IMG/VR virus record: IMGVR_UViG_3300003203_000001
Location: 1 to 53,571 of that record
DNA from: a virus
Length of the DNA stretch: 53,571 bases
Strand: one strand, 5' to 3'
In this document: positions 1 to 7,294 of the stretch, piece by piece
How the letters are laid out: every line of letters begins with the position of its first letter
How positions within the stretch are numbered: position 1 is the first letter of the stretch
The notes under the pieces: model-generated
Databases searched by the model: none
Told to the model about the DNA's origin: nothing
What the model saw: only the letters and a program-made list of their open reading frames with translations
Position numbers and translations under genes: made by a program

Positions 1-78
1 GGATCGACTCGGCGACTCGCGCGACCGGCTCGCCGTCGTTCTTGCGCGGGTTCTTCGGCCATGGTCTCAGGCTCGCCG
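1..78. repeat. Terminal direct repeat, copy 1 (circle junction)
   Basis: Bases 1-78 are identical to 53494-53571. The methyltransferase reading frame continues without interruption when the two copies are merged, which shows that the contig closes into a circle. The repeat may be the overlap left by assembling a circular or circularly permuted genome. A real short terminal repeat is possible but less likely, because it lies inside a gene. Confidence 0.95.
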
Positions 79-178
79 GATCGACGTATTCGCCGGCCGG
101 GCCGGCGGACTCGGGCGCTGCTGTGAGCGGCGGAGCGCTCATCTTGCGGGCCTTTTTGGCTGCTGCTGCAGGTGTCAT
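1..178 (-). CDS. ParB-domain DNA methyltransferase, N-terminal part (continues at 53493)
   Basis: This is the first 59 codons of a 418-aa protein that continues at the other end of the contig. The ATG at 178-176 overlaps the TGA of the upstream gene (ATGA), a pattern used throughout this strand. The segment reads as an Ala/Lys-rich leader, then a stretch ending PASLRPWPKNPRKND that opens a ParB/sulfiredoxin-like domain. The rest of that domain (REIIAGHTRWKAA) and the methyltransferase lie at 52415-53493. A fold of this kind usually gives sequence binding or nucleotide handling in phage ParB-methyltransferase fusions. It is partial only because of where the contig was opened. Confidence 0.88.
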   Translation of the reverse strand, partial: MTPAAAAKKARKMSAPPLTAAPESAGPAGEYVDPASLRPWPKNPRKNDGEPVARVAESI

Positions 179-459
179 TGCGAATCTCCCGGCGCAGCCG
201 CAGCTGCAACTGCGGACGTTTTGGGAGCTCCGACCACACCCGTGACGTCGCTGTTGAGCAACCCAACGAGCTGACTCGTTTCGTCGACGAACCGGCGTTG
301 GAGCGAGACGAGTTCGATGTCGATCTCGGCAATATCGCGTTTTAGCGCTTCGAGCTGCTCGGCCTTCTGCTGCCGCTCCTTGCGCCGTTCCAGGAAACGC
401 GCGCGCGTAGACAGTCGCTGACTCCACTTCTCGTCGACCTTCGTTCCGCCGTTCGCCAT
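175..459 (-). CDS. Small coiled-coil protein
   Basis: This 94-aa protein has a strongly charged helical middle (about residues 18-70, with heptad-like Leu/Ile spacing in RDIAEIDIELVSLQRRF) and an Ala/Pro-rich tail. GAGAGGAAACT precedes the ATG as a good ribosome site. Its stop overlaps the start of the ParB-methyltransferase gene by four bases, so the two are probably translationally coupled. No family is recognised. A role as an assembly or DNA-binding accessory of the methyltransferase is conceivable but unproven. Confidence 0.75.
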   Translation of the reverse strand: MANGGTKVDEKWSQRLSTRARFLERRKERQQKAEQLEALKRDIAEIDIELVSLQRRFVDETSQLVGLLNSDVTGVVGAPKTSAVAAAAAPGDSQ

Positions 460-468
460 AGTTTCCTC

Positions 469-822
469 TCAGTCCGGGCGCTTCGCGCCGTGTTTTTCCT
501 GCCAAGCGAGCATGTCGTCGGCGCACCTGTGCGCCTCGCGTAACTTGTGGTCGGGCGTCCCGGCTTGCGCGGCGAGCTTCGCCCAATGGCGGATCACGAG
601 CGGGGCGAGCTGGTCCTGCGCTCGCAGCACGAAGATCGGCTCGGCGTCGCCTGCTTTCTGCAGACAGCTGTCGGTGTGCTTGTTCGACGGCGCTGCCGGC
701 TTCGCCATGAAGCCCGAGCGCAAGCCCGCACACGGCATGCGTGGCTGCGGTGCCCCCTTGGGTCGCAAGATGGCGTGCGCGTCGTATGCCTTCCCGCACC
801 AGCGGCAGATTGGGTCGGACAT
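469..822 (-). CDS. Small zinc-knuckle protein, CRWC type A
   Basis: This is a 117-aa protein. The start was set at ATG 822-820 because it shares one base with the upstream TGA (TGATG) and the residues further upstream are not protein-like. The N-terminus holds a likely metal site, SDPICRWCGKAYDAH, followed by PCAGLRSGF. The same pattern (SEPTCRWCDKPLEEH then CQGLRNRF) opens the 105-aa protein at 18064-18381 on the other strand, so the two look like paralogous domains. The C-terminal half is helical (LAPLVIRHWAKLAAQAG). Function is unknown. It could be a small DNA- or protein-binding early protein. Confidence 0.75.
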   Translation of the reverse strand: MSDPICRWCGKAYDAHAILRPKGAPQPRMPCAGLRSGFMAKPAAPSNKHTDSCLQKAGDAEPIFVLRAQDQLAPLVIRHWAKLAAQAGTPDHKLREAHRCADDMLAWQEKHGAKRPD

Positions 823-1079
823 CACGCCTCCCACGCCGTCGCGAGCGCATCCCAAAAGTCTGCGATCGCGTGCTCGAGTTGATGGTAGTGGCAGGCGTGC
901 GCGACACCCGCCGCGGTCGAAAGCAGGAATTTGATCCACGCTCGGCGAGCAGGTTCGCCTTGCACAGAGAACTCGCCTGTGTCGTTGGCCGGACGTGGCA
1001 GCACCACGCGGTACTCGTCCCACCCTGCGTCGAGATTCCTCTTGTGGAACTCGACTCGCCCGTAATCGATCGGTCTCAC
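822..1079 (-). CDS. Hypothetical early protein
   Basis: This is an 85-aa protein starting at GTG 1079, which overlaps the preceding stop as GTGA. The sequence runs from RPIDYGRVEFHKRNL to a helical end (AIADFWDALATAWEA) and includes the His-rich stretch HACHYHQLEHA near residue 65. No family is recognised. Its position in an unbroken chain of four-base overlaps supports it being expressed with its neighbours. Confidence 0.6.
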   Translation of the reverse strand: MRPIDYGRVEFHKRNLDAGWDEYRVVLPRPANDTGEFSVQGEPARRAWIKFLLSTAAGVAHACHYHQLEHAIADFWDALATAWEA

Positions 1080-1312
1080 GCTCTCCTCCTCCGGGCTTCG
1101 AACCGACGCGCGCGCTCGGCAGCCCACTTGATCACGGCAAAGAGCGTGCCGTCGTCGGCGGCCTTCGCAGCATCGTACGAGCGCCCGCACTGCTTGCAGA
1201 GAAGCAAGCCTGCCTGTGGTCGGTCGATGCAGACGACGCAAGGCTTGCAGCCGATGCAGTCACGGAAGCGCGACGGGTACAGACACTTGCAGCGCGGACA
1301 CCATTTGCTCAC
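1076..1312 (-). CDS. Zinc-ribbon protein with four Cys pairs
   Basis: This is a 78-aa protein starting at GTG 1312 (GTGA overlap with the ASCH gene). It is dominated by CxxC-type pairs: CPRC, CIGC, CVVC and CKQC, all within the first 46 residues, enough for two zinc sites of rubredoxin or ribbon type. A basic tail ends in FEARRRRA. The family and substrate are unknown. The fold suggests nucleic-acid or protein binding, as in the other small Cys-rich proteins of this phage. Confidence 0.68.
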   Translation of the reverse strand: MSKWCPRCKCLYPSRFRDCIGCKPCVVCIDRPQAGLLLCKQCGRSYDAAKAADDGTLFAVIKWAAERARRFEARRRRA

Positions 1313-1761
1313 GCTGCCACCAGCTCCTTGCTCGCGCGCATGACTTCCAACGGGACCGGCCAGAGCCCACGTGCGCCTCGGCACGGAATGGGCTCGGACA
1401 ACTCGCGCACGTCTTCGAGCACCCAGCCGTAAGGCCCGAAGAAGTATGGCGACGCTGCGGCGGCTGTCGCCTCTTCCAGCGTCAAGCTGCGACTGTGGGT
1501 CCCGAGCGACAGGCGCGTCACGGAGTCGATGGAGATCCAACCCTTCACGACCGCTGTCCCGACGATGCCCTGTCGATATGCCTCGCTCGCCGTTGCGTCG
1601 ATGGCGACGTTGTCGTCGAACACTTTGCCCGCGTGCAGCGCGATGCGTCTCCCGATCACCGCAGACCACGGGCGCCACGGTCGGTTCTCGACACGCTTGC
1701 CCATGCGCATGATCACGAACGGCCACGGCCGGTACAGCGTGAGCGCGAGCATTGGGGTCAT
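1309..1761 (-). CDS. ASCH-domain protein 1
   Basis: This is a 150-aa protein. The ATG at 1761 overlaps the stop of the J-domain gene by four bases. The opening ALTLYRPWPFVIMRMGKRVE and ENRPWRP are typical of the ASCH/PUA-like fold, which binds RNA or modified bases. IALHAGKVFD and WVLEDVRELSEPIPC follow in the order seen in this family. Phage ASCH proteins often sit, as here, among methyltransferases and helicases in early operons. No catalytic residue can be assigned with confidence. A second, longer ASCH-like protein lies at 3777-4535. Confidence 0.82.
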   Translation of the reverse strand: MTPMLALTLYRPWPFVIMRMGKRVENRPWRPWSAVIGRRIALHAGKVFDDNVAIDATASEAYRQGIVGTAVVKGWISIDSVTRLSLGTHSRSLTLEEATAAAASPYFFGPYGWVLEDVRELSEPIPCRGARGLWPVPLEVMRASKELVAA

Positions 1762-2366
1762 TGAAAGACCTCGCGTTGCGCGTCGGCGTACGCGCGATTC
1801 ACCTCGACCATTCGCTCGTGCGACCCGCCGACGTCGGGGTGAGCTGTGCGCGCGGCTTTCTTGTATGCCTCCTCCAGCTGCAGGATGCTGATCGGGCCCG
1901 GACCGAACCCGAGCACGGCGCGCCAGGAACTCGCGCCGGCCTCGGAGGGCAGCGCGGTGAAACCGGTGTACGCTCGCTCGAGCAGCTGCGATGCCCCCGA
2001 ACGCTCGATCGCTCGAAGCGCTCCAATCGCGAGACCGATGGCGCGAATGTTGCCGCGAACCGTGTTCCAGGTGTCGCAGGCCATCACCATCGGGCGGCGA
2101 TCGCGCGCCGACCAATAGACCGCCACGCCACGGTCCGGCGGCTCGCTCAGGCCGCTGCGCGGCAGCCCGTCTCGTCGCGTTGGCACGTTCGAGGTGATGA
2201 CGACGTCGCGGGCGTGCAGGCTGCGGAGCTCTCGGAGAAGCTCGTCGAGCGCTGCCTCGAGCGTCAGCTTGTACGGAGGCTTGCGCGGCGAGGCGGTGCG
2301 CTTCCAACCAGCCGGCCATGCAAGCGGATACCCCGACCTCGGCGCCTCAGCTGCTGTTTCTCTCAC
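1758..2366 (-). CDS. J-domain (DnaJ-like) protein
   Basis: This is a 202-aa protein starting at GTG 2366 (GTGA overlap with the cytosine methyltransferase). The last 50 residues form a J-domain core: a helix (ILQLEEAYKKAARTA), the invariant HPD in HPDVGGS, and a second helix (MVEVNRAYADA). J domains stimulate the ATPase of DnaK. The first 120 residues are not recognised and may be the client-binding part. They include VAVYWSARDRRPMVMACD. The J domain is C-terminal here rather than N-terminal as in DnaJ, as in several phage and DnaJ-class III proteins. Confidence 0.82.
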   Translation of the reverse strand: MRETAAEAPRSGYPLAWPAGWKRTASPRKPPYKLTLEAALDELLRELRSLHARDVVITSNVPTRRDGLPRSGLSEPPDRGVAVYWSARDRRPMVMACDTWNTVRGNIRAIGLAIGALRAIERSGASQLLERAYTGFTALPSEAGASSWRAVLGFGPGPISILQLEEAYKKAARTAHPDVGGSHERMVEVNRAYADAQREVFQ

Positions 2367-3517
2367 GCGGATTCCCTTTCTCGCCTCTGCTCCGGCGCGT
2401 TGCTCGCCCACCACTGCGCGATCGAGCGCGCAACCGCTTCGGCGAGCGGCGGCGGCATTGCTTGGCCGATCAGCGACCAGCGCGCGCGCTTCGTCTTGCC
2501 CGCGAAGTACCAGTCCTCGGGGAATCCCTGCAGGATCGCGCCGGCGCGCTCGGAGAGCTTGATCGCGTTGAAGCTCTGCGGCTCGCCCCGGCGTCCGCTC
2601 CGTCCGAAGGTCGAAACCGCAGCCCGAGTCGTGACGACAGTGCTCGGGCGGCTCCATGGCCACTCGCTGACGCACGCCCCTTGCGCGCCGCGGATGTCAC
2701 CCTTCGTGGTGATCGTGAAACTCGGCTTGTCCGGCCGGTTGATCGGGTGCTTCGGGTTCAACAGCAGCGCGCCGTCCGACGAAGGGTTGCGGGTCAGCGT
2801 GCGCGCTGGGCGTTCCGCGCGACTCGGGCGATGATCACCTCGACCCTCAGCGAGCACGGTTCGAATCCGCTTGCCGAGCGTCCGGACCGGCAAGTGCTGT
2901 AACGCATCGCGCACGGTGACGTAGGGTCGGAGCTCGGTCCCCTCGATCTGCGTCTGGTGCGCGACCGAACCGTGCGTGGACGCCGGCCACCGTAGGCACG
3001 GCGTGCCGAGCGGATGGCCAAACCAAAAGGTCCTCACGCGGTGCTGCGGCACCCCGTACGCCGCGGCGTCGAGGGACGCGTAGTCGATGCAGTAGCTGTC
3101 AGCCAGGGCTCCGATCGTGCGCTGCAGCGCGCCGATGTGCGGACCGTCGTCGGCGCCCGGCACGTTGCCGATCAGCCAGACTCGCGGTCGCCACAGCGCG
3201 AGCAGCCGGGCGGTCGTACCCATCTGGTCACGCGGATCAGAGAGCCCGAGCCGCTTGCCGGCCCTCGACCAGGGCGTGCAGGGCGGATCGGCGACGACCA
3301 GGTCGAGCCGTCCTGGCTCGGCGCCGAGCAGCTCGGTCCACCCAAGCAGATGTCGAACGTCGATCTGCAAGGGCTGGCGTCCGAGGTTGTACTCGTACGA
3401 CTCGCAGGCGTTCGTGTCGATGTCGACCGACCACTCGAAGTCGATCCCAGCGCGCCGGAAGCCCTCCGCCATCCCGCCGCTCGCGCAGAAAAGCTCGACC
3501 GCGCGTAGCGTCACCAT
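2363..3517 (-). CDS. C5-cytosine DNA methyltransferase
   Basis: This is a 384-aa protein with the C5-methyltransferase motifs in order: motif I (ELFCASGGMAEGF, residues 8-20), the catalytic PPC motif IV (ADPPCTPWSRAGK, near 97), motif VIII (GVPQHRVRTFWFG), and the C-terminal motif IX/X block (QGFPEDWYFAGK and GQAMPPPLA). Motif VI, normally ENV, reads GNV here (WLIGNVPGAD), so the glutamate that assists cytosine activation is absent. The start may be ATG 3517 or GTG 3514. No companion restriction enzyme is seen, so it is probably an orphan, anti-restriction type enzyme, if active. Confidence 0.93.
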   Translation of the reverse strand: MVTLRAVELFCASGGMAEGFRRAGIDFEWSVDIDTNACESYEYNLGRQPLQIDVRHLLGWTELLGAEPGRLDLVVADPPCTPWSRAGKRLGLSDPRDQMGTTARLLALWRPRVWLIGNVPGADDGPHIGALQRTIGALADSYCIDYASLDAAAYGVPQHRVRTFWFGHPLGTPCLRWPASTHGSVAHQTQIEGTELRPYVTVRDALQHLPVRTLGKRIRTVLAEGRGDHRPSRAERPARTLTRNPSSDGALLLNPKHPINRPDKPSFTITTKGDIRGAQGACVSEWPWSRPSTVVTTRAAVSTFGRSGRRGEPQSFNAIKLSERAGAILQGFPEDWYFAGKTKRARWSLIGQAMPPPLAEAVARSIAQWWASNAPEQRRERESA

Positions 3518-3780
3518 AGGTCCTCCGTGTAGAGGTCAGGCGGCCATTTCGGTGCACTGATTTGTCCTGCCGCGATCGCAACCTGGACCGCCTCGAGGCG
3601 ATCGACGAAGCGCTTGGTGCTGGTAAGAAAGCCCTGCTCGGCGCGCTCTTCGTCGCGTCGGTAGTCTTCGCCAAGCGCCTGCGAGAGCATGTGGAGCACG
3701 TGCCCGTGCCGGCATGGGCGTGTCAGCCACCAGACCTTGTCGCGGTACCGGACCGCCGCGCACTCGATCCGCTCGGTCAT
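3511..3780 (-). CDS. Small conserved-looking phage protein
   Basis: This is an 89-aa protein starting at ATG 3780, which overlaps the stop of the ASCH-like gene by four bases. The sequence TERIECAAVRYRDKVWWL then CRHGHVLHML resembles small phage proteins of unknown function that carry an RHG-x-V pattern. A helical middle (STKRFVDRLEAVQVAIAAG) precedes a Trp/Pro-rich end. No catalytic motif is visible. Confidence 0.68.
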   Translation of the reverse strand: MTERIECAAVRYRDKVWWLTRPCRHGHVLHMLSQALGEDYRRDEERAEQGFLTSTKRFVDRLEAVQVAIAAGQISAPKWPPDLYTEDLW

Positions 3781-4535
3781 CGATCCGCCTCGAGCCGCCG
3801 GAACGTGACCGCGATGACCCACGGATTGTCAGGCCACGCGCAGCAGCGGCGCTTGCCGTTGATCGCGTTCCAGAGTCCCGCGAAGCGATATCGCGCGGTG
3901 ATGAAGCCCTTCGCCGCCTCGCCGTTCACGCGCATCGCGCCGACATACGGCAGCACGCCCTCCGCCTCGATGTCGGCGTCGCTGATGTCCTGCAGGCGCT
4001 GGATGCGAACGTCAGTCACATCGAGCGTGATGCGCGAAGCCCAGCGAGGCATGAAGATCGAGGGACGCCAATTGCTGTGCCGTCGGTGCGCCTCCACCCA
4101 CGCGTCCGCCGAGTCGCGGCTGTTCGCGATTGCGATGAACGCTCCATCGGCAGCGAACAGAATGCCGTCGACGAGGTCTTCCTCACGCTCGAACGTACGC
4201 CACGTCTCGCGCACCCAGAGCCGATCACCGACCTGCACGCGCGAATAGACGCGGTGCACAGATTCATCGCCGCCTGGGACCTTGAGATACGGCCCGGGAT
4301 TTCCCGCCGGCGACGGTCCCGGATCGACCCACGCGGCCGCGAAATCGAGGTTTGACCAAGCCCCGATGATCCTGGGGTCCTTGCGCATGCAGGGACCCGA
4401 GCCGTTTACAAGTGAGTTCGCGCTGGTCAGCACGCGCCTGGTCTGCGTCTTCGCTCCGGCGAGGATCGCGCGCACCATCGGCGCTGAAAACAGAATCGGC
4501 CGATCGCGCGGTTCCGCTGTGATCTGGTCGCTCAC
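3777..4535 (-). CDS. ASCH/PUA-like phage protein 2
   Basis: This is a 252-aa protein starting at GTG 4535 (GTGA overlap with the Fis-like gene). The signature RPILFSAPMVRAILAGAKTQ followed by TRRV near residue 15, then VGDRLWVRETW in the middle, belongs to a widespread phage family predicted to have the ASCH (PUA-like) fold. SRITLDVTDVRIQRLQDIS and a later AGLWNAINGK match the usual C-terminal layout. The biochemical role is not established for the family. Binding of RNA or modified DNA is the common suggestion. Confidence 0.82.
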   Translation of the reverse strand: MSDQITAEPRDRPILFSAPMVRAILAGAKTQTRRVLTSANSLVNGSGPCMRKDPRIIGAWSNLDFAAAWVDPGPSPAGNPGPYLKVPGGDESVHRVYSRVQVGDRLWVRETWRTFEREEDLVDGILFAADGAFIAIANSRDSADAWVEAHRRHSNWRPSIFMPRWASRITLDVTDVRIQRLQDISDADIEAEGVLPYVGAMRVNGEAAKGFITARYRFAGLWNAINGKRRCCAWPDNPWVIAVTFRRLEADR

Positions 4536-4897
4536 GTCTGTTCTCGCTTCTTGAGCTTCTCGACCAGCGTCGTGCGCTTCATCCCCAACGCTCGAGCAGC
4601 TTGGTTTTTGTTCCAGCCGGTACGTTCGAGCGCTTGTCGAATCAGCGCGTCTTCGAACTGCGAAACGGCGCCGTGTAGGTCGATGCCGTCTTCGGGCAAC
4701 ATCGGCAGCTCGGGCAGCGCCAGTGCCGGCGAACTCGACGGGATGGATCCGAGGCGCGACATGTGACGCAGCGCCTGTGCGATCGTTCGGGCGGCTGCAA
4801 GCACATGCCTGAGCGACGCGCGGTACTCGACACTGCAAGGCATGGCTTCGACGTGCTCGATGTGTCCCTGCAGGACGCTGAGATAGCTGTCGCTCAT
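4532..4897 (-). CDS. Fis-type HTH protein
   Basis: This is a 121-aa protein starting at ATG 4897 (ATGA overlap). The last 45 residues are a Fis/HTH_8 DNA-binding domain: FEDALIRQALERTGWNKNQA then ARALGMKRTTLVEKLKK, the form that normally ends NtrC-type sigma-54 activators. The N-terminal 75 residues are helical with a Pro/Ser linker and contain no AAA+ ATPase. It therefore looks like a free-standing DNA-binding protein that may regulate the early operon or bend DNA, as Fis does. Confidence 0.82.
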   Translation of the reverse strand: MSDSYLSVLQGHIEHVEAMPCSVEYRASLRHVLAAARTIAQALRHMSRLGSIPSSSPALALPELPMLPEDGIDLHGAVSQFEDALIRQALERTGWNKNQAARALGMKRTTLVEKLKKREQT

Positions 4898-5250
4898 CGC
4901 TGCACCCGTGCCGCCTTGAGCGTCTTCAGCGCGCCGCGCAGCAGCGCTTCGGCTGCATCGAGCGCACGCTCCTTCGCCTTCGCGAGGTCCCGAGCACGAC
5001 CGCCCCGCATGCACGGCGAGAACGCTGCGCGCTGATTCGCAGTGTACCACCGCACGCGCCAGTCGCCGTTTTGCCAAACGTAGCACCGAAGCGCCGGCGA
5101 GCACTGGCATGACCAGCACTGTTCGACCTCGACGCTTTCGACGACGCCCTTGGCGTTCGGGTAGCGCTGCGTAAACGCTGGATGCTCGACCCACGTCATA
5201 GCGTCGCGCGTGCGCGCGCGCGAGGCACGATTTCGTCGCTCAGCGCGCAT
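4894..5250 (-). CDS. Small Cys-containing early protein
   Basis: This is a 118-aa protein. ATG 5250 is chosen because GAGGCGG lies six bases upstream, although it overlaps the previous gene by 11 bases. ATG 5199 is the alternative and lacks a ribosome site. The centre has CWSCQCSPALRCYVW, a possible metal site, and the C-terminal half is a charged helix (LAKAKERALDAAEALLRGAL). No family is recognised. Confidence 0.62.
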   Translation of the reverse strand: MRAERRNRASRARTRDAMTWVEHPAFTQRYPNAKGVVESVEVEQCWSCQCSPALRCYVWQNGDWRVRWYTANQRAAFSPCMRGGRARDLAKAKERALDAAEALLRGALKTLKAARVQR

Positions 5251-5614
5251 ATTCCGCCTCGAAGCCGTGCGCCTCGACGTCTTTGAGGCGACAGCGGTTG
5301 CACGACTTGGGTCGGTGGTGGATCCACGTCTTCCACTGCAGGATCCGCTTGCGTCCGCACGAGCACTGCACCTCGACGAATCGCTCGTGGTGTCCGTTCT
5401 TCCGCCGGCGGCGTAGCGTGCGGATGAAGCGACACTTCGAGCGCAGCGCGTCGGTCGGCGCCGGCGGCGAGACCGAACCTGCCAGCACGCAGCGCTTGCA
5501 GAGCCCGGCGTGGCGACGCAGCGGCTCGAGCACGACGCCGCAGGTGCAGTGTGTCGGTTCGACCGGCAACGGCTTCAGTTCGCCTTCGAAGGCGAAGTAG
5601 GGCTTGTCGCTCAT
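5240..5614 (-). CDS. Zinc-ribbon protein with two CxxC/CxC sites
   Basis: This is a 124-aa protein starting at ATG 5614 (ATGA overlap with the adenine methyltransferase). It has paired cysteines in two halves: HCTCG and CKRC in the N-terminal half, CSCG and CNRC in the C-terminal half, separated by a basic stretch (RTLRRRRKNGHHERF). The layout suggests two zinc ribbons bridged by a nucleic-acid-binding arm. Function is unknown. This is one of at least seven small Cys-pair proteins in the genome. Confidence 0.7.
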   Translation of the reverse strand: MSDKPYFAFEGELKPLPVEPTHCTCGVVLEPLRRHAGLCKRCVLAGSVSPPAPTDALRSKCRFIRTLRRRRKNGHHERFVEVQCSCGRKRILQWKTWIHHRPKSCNRCRLKDVEAHGFEAEYAR

Positions 5615-6255
5615 GGCCAATGCTCCTGCCGCACCCAGTGCGCCTCACGCTCCGTGTCCGAGAGCTCGAGGTCGAGCACCACGAAATCCGATTCGGCCTG
5701 CTTGCCTCCCGACACACCACGCCCGAAGCTCGGGCGGCTCGCGAGATAGACCATCCGCTGTACCCGCACGCGCGCCCAAAGCGTTTGGTAACGCCGCACC
5801 CCGTGCAGCAACGAGCTCTTGAAGATGCCGACCACGCGTGGCGCAAACGCAAGCGCCTTCAGTACGAACCGCTCTGCCTGCTCGTCCTCGTAAGGCGGGT
5901 TCATAAGCGCCACGTCGAACGGCTGAATGAGCAGCGGGGATTCCACCTCGAGGAAATCGGCTCGAATGGTCTGCCACTTGATCGATGTGCGCGCGCGCCG
6001 CATCCATTCCGCGAGCACGAAGGCGTGACGGGTGTCGAGCTCGACCGCCGCGACCCTCTCGCACTTGTAGGGCTTGTCGTGGATCGGTCGGATCAGCGCG
6101 CCTTGGCCGGCGGCTGGCTCGAGAACCCAGCGCGGCTGCTTTCGCTGATTGGCCCAGTGCCACACCTTCGCCGCGAGTTCCGGCTCCGTGAACCACTGCG
6201 AGAGCTCGGGGTCGCGCTGCTCGCTCTCCATCCCCGGCAGGTACAAGGCAGTCAT
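5611..6255 (-). CDS. N6-adenine DNA methyltransferase-like protein
   Basis: This is a 214-aa protein starting at ATG 6255 (ATGA overlap with the resolvase gene). It shows an AdoMet-binding motif I (VLEPAAGQGALIRPI, near residue 45) and the catalytic motif IV NPPY (VALMNPPYEDEQAERF, near residue 115), in the order of gamma-type N6-adenine enzymes. No target-recognition domain is apparent and the protein is short. It could be an orphan methyltransferase protecting phage DNA, or an RNA/protein N-methyltransferase of the same fold. Confidence 0.85.
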   Translation of the reverse strand: MTALYLPGMESEQRDPELSQWFTEPELAAKVWHWANQRKQPRWVLEPAAGQGALIRPIHDKPYKCERVAAVELDTRHAFVLAEWMRRARTSIKWQTIRADFLEVESPLLIQPFDVALMNPPYEDEQAERFVLKALAFAPRVVGIFKSSLLHGVRRYQTLWARVRVQRMVYLASRPSFGRGVSGGKQAESDFVVLDLELSDTEREAHWVRQEHWP

Positions 6256-6806
6256 GCGGTTCTCCGTGCCTTGAACGTCTTGCCCACCGCACCAGCGCGC
6301 GCAGCCCAGATGCCGATCAGCACCGCGGCTGCCTCGTCGTGCGTTAGGTCCTCTTCGTCGAGGACGCCGAGCCGCGCGTGAGCGACCCGCAACTCCTCCG
6401 CTCGCACTAGCTCGCGCGGCGCAGCGACGAACCGTCCGCCCAGCACGCGCGCACGCCACGTCGGCGGATACACACGTACCACACGCTTGGGCGACTGCCC
6501 GGCCCCACGCCATGCGACCATCCAGCGCTCGGTTGCTCGCTCGAGTCCGGCCACCGTGTGTCGCTCGCCACCGAAGGGTCGCTCAAGCACGAGTACGAGC
6601 GGTTCGCTGCGCCGCGCGGCGTATTGCAGCGCGAAGCGCACGATGTGTGTGAGCGCCGCATGGTCGTACGTGTCCGCTTCGCCGAACTCGCGCTGGTGCT
6701 CGCCTGCCCGGATCGACCAGCCGCTCATCCGCGCGGTGTCGACCGCCAGCACCACGCAGCGCCAGGGCACGAGCGAGTCGGGCAGTTGGATCCGCGCGCG
6801 CTTCAC
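6252..6806 (-). CDS. RuvC-like Holliday-junction resolvase
   Basis: This is a 184-aa protein with an RNase H-like fold. The first acidic strand is VVLAVDTARMSGWSI (D23), a second acidic site sits in LVLVLERPFGG (E75), and a C-terminal DEAAAVLIGIWAA helix carries the final Asp/Glu pair. This spacing matches RuvC-type junction resolvases, which act on branched DNA during replication or before packaging. It lies downstream of the primase-helicase with four-base overlaps on both sides. Confidence 0.78.
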   Translation of the reverse strand: MKRARIQLPDSLVPWRCVVLAVDTARMSGWSIRAGEHQREFGEADTYDHAALTHIVRFALQYAARRSEPLVLVLERPFGGERHTVAGLERATERWMVAWRGAGQSPKRVVRVYPPTWRARVLGGRFVAAPRELVRAEELRVAHARLGVLDEEDLTHDEAAAVLIGIWAARAGAVGKTFKARRTA

Positions 6807-7294
6807 ACCAGCACCTCCTCAAGGCGGGCGCCGAGGGCGCCGAGCACGCGCTCTACGGTCCATCCGCGCTCGGGCGTGCGATGCCCGAGTCCTCCGATCG
6901 CTTCCGTCTGCGTGAGCCGCCAGGCTGGCTGCTCGCGCTTCTTCGTGCACCAGCTCGCCAGTACGACCGCGTTCGCGCGGTCGTGCTCGGCCGCCAGCAC
7001 CACGGCGAACCACTCGGGTCCCACGAAGGCGAGCGCTGCTTCGGCGTTTGGTGCAGCCGATGCCGCGCGAAAGGCACAGCGCTCGCCCTCGTGGGTCGAG
7101 ACTAGGAGGGTCGCAGGCAGGGGAAGGTGAAGCAGCAGCCGCGCGTCAAAGCCAAGCACCTCGCGCTGCGCAGTCGGCAGCGCGTCCTCTGCCGACCCTA
7201 GTGCGACCGGCTCGGGATCGGGAAGCTGCGTTTCGATCGTCGCCGTCTCGAGCGGCAGCGCGGCTTTAGCCGTCAGGCGAACGCGGGGACTCAT
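6803..7294 (-). CDS. Hypothetical protein
   Basis: This is a 163-aa protein starting at ATG 7294, overlapping the preceding frame by four bases and the resolvase start by four bases. It has a hydrophobic core (LLLHLPLPATLLVSTHEGE) and a second one (FAVVLAAEHDRANAVVLASW). It may be a globular alpha/beta domain. No family or catalytic motif is recognised. Confidence 0.62.
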   Translation of the reverse strand: MSPRVRLTAKAALPLETATIETQLPDPEPVALGSAEDALPTAQREVLGFDARLLLHLPLPATLLVSTHEGERCAFRAASAAPNAEAALAFVGPEWFAVVLAAEHDRANAVVLASWCTKKREQPAWRLTQTEAIGGLGHRTPERGWTVERVLGALGARLEEVLV

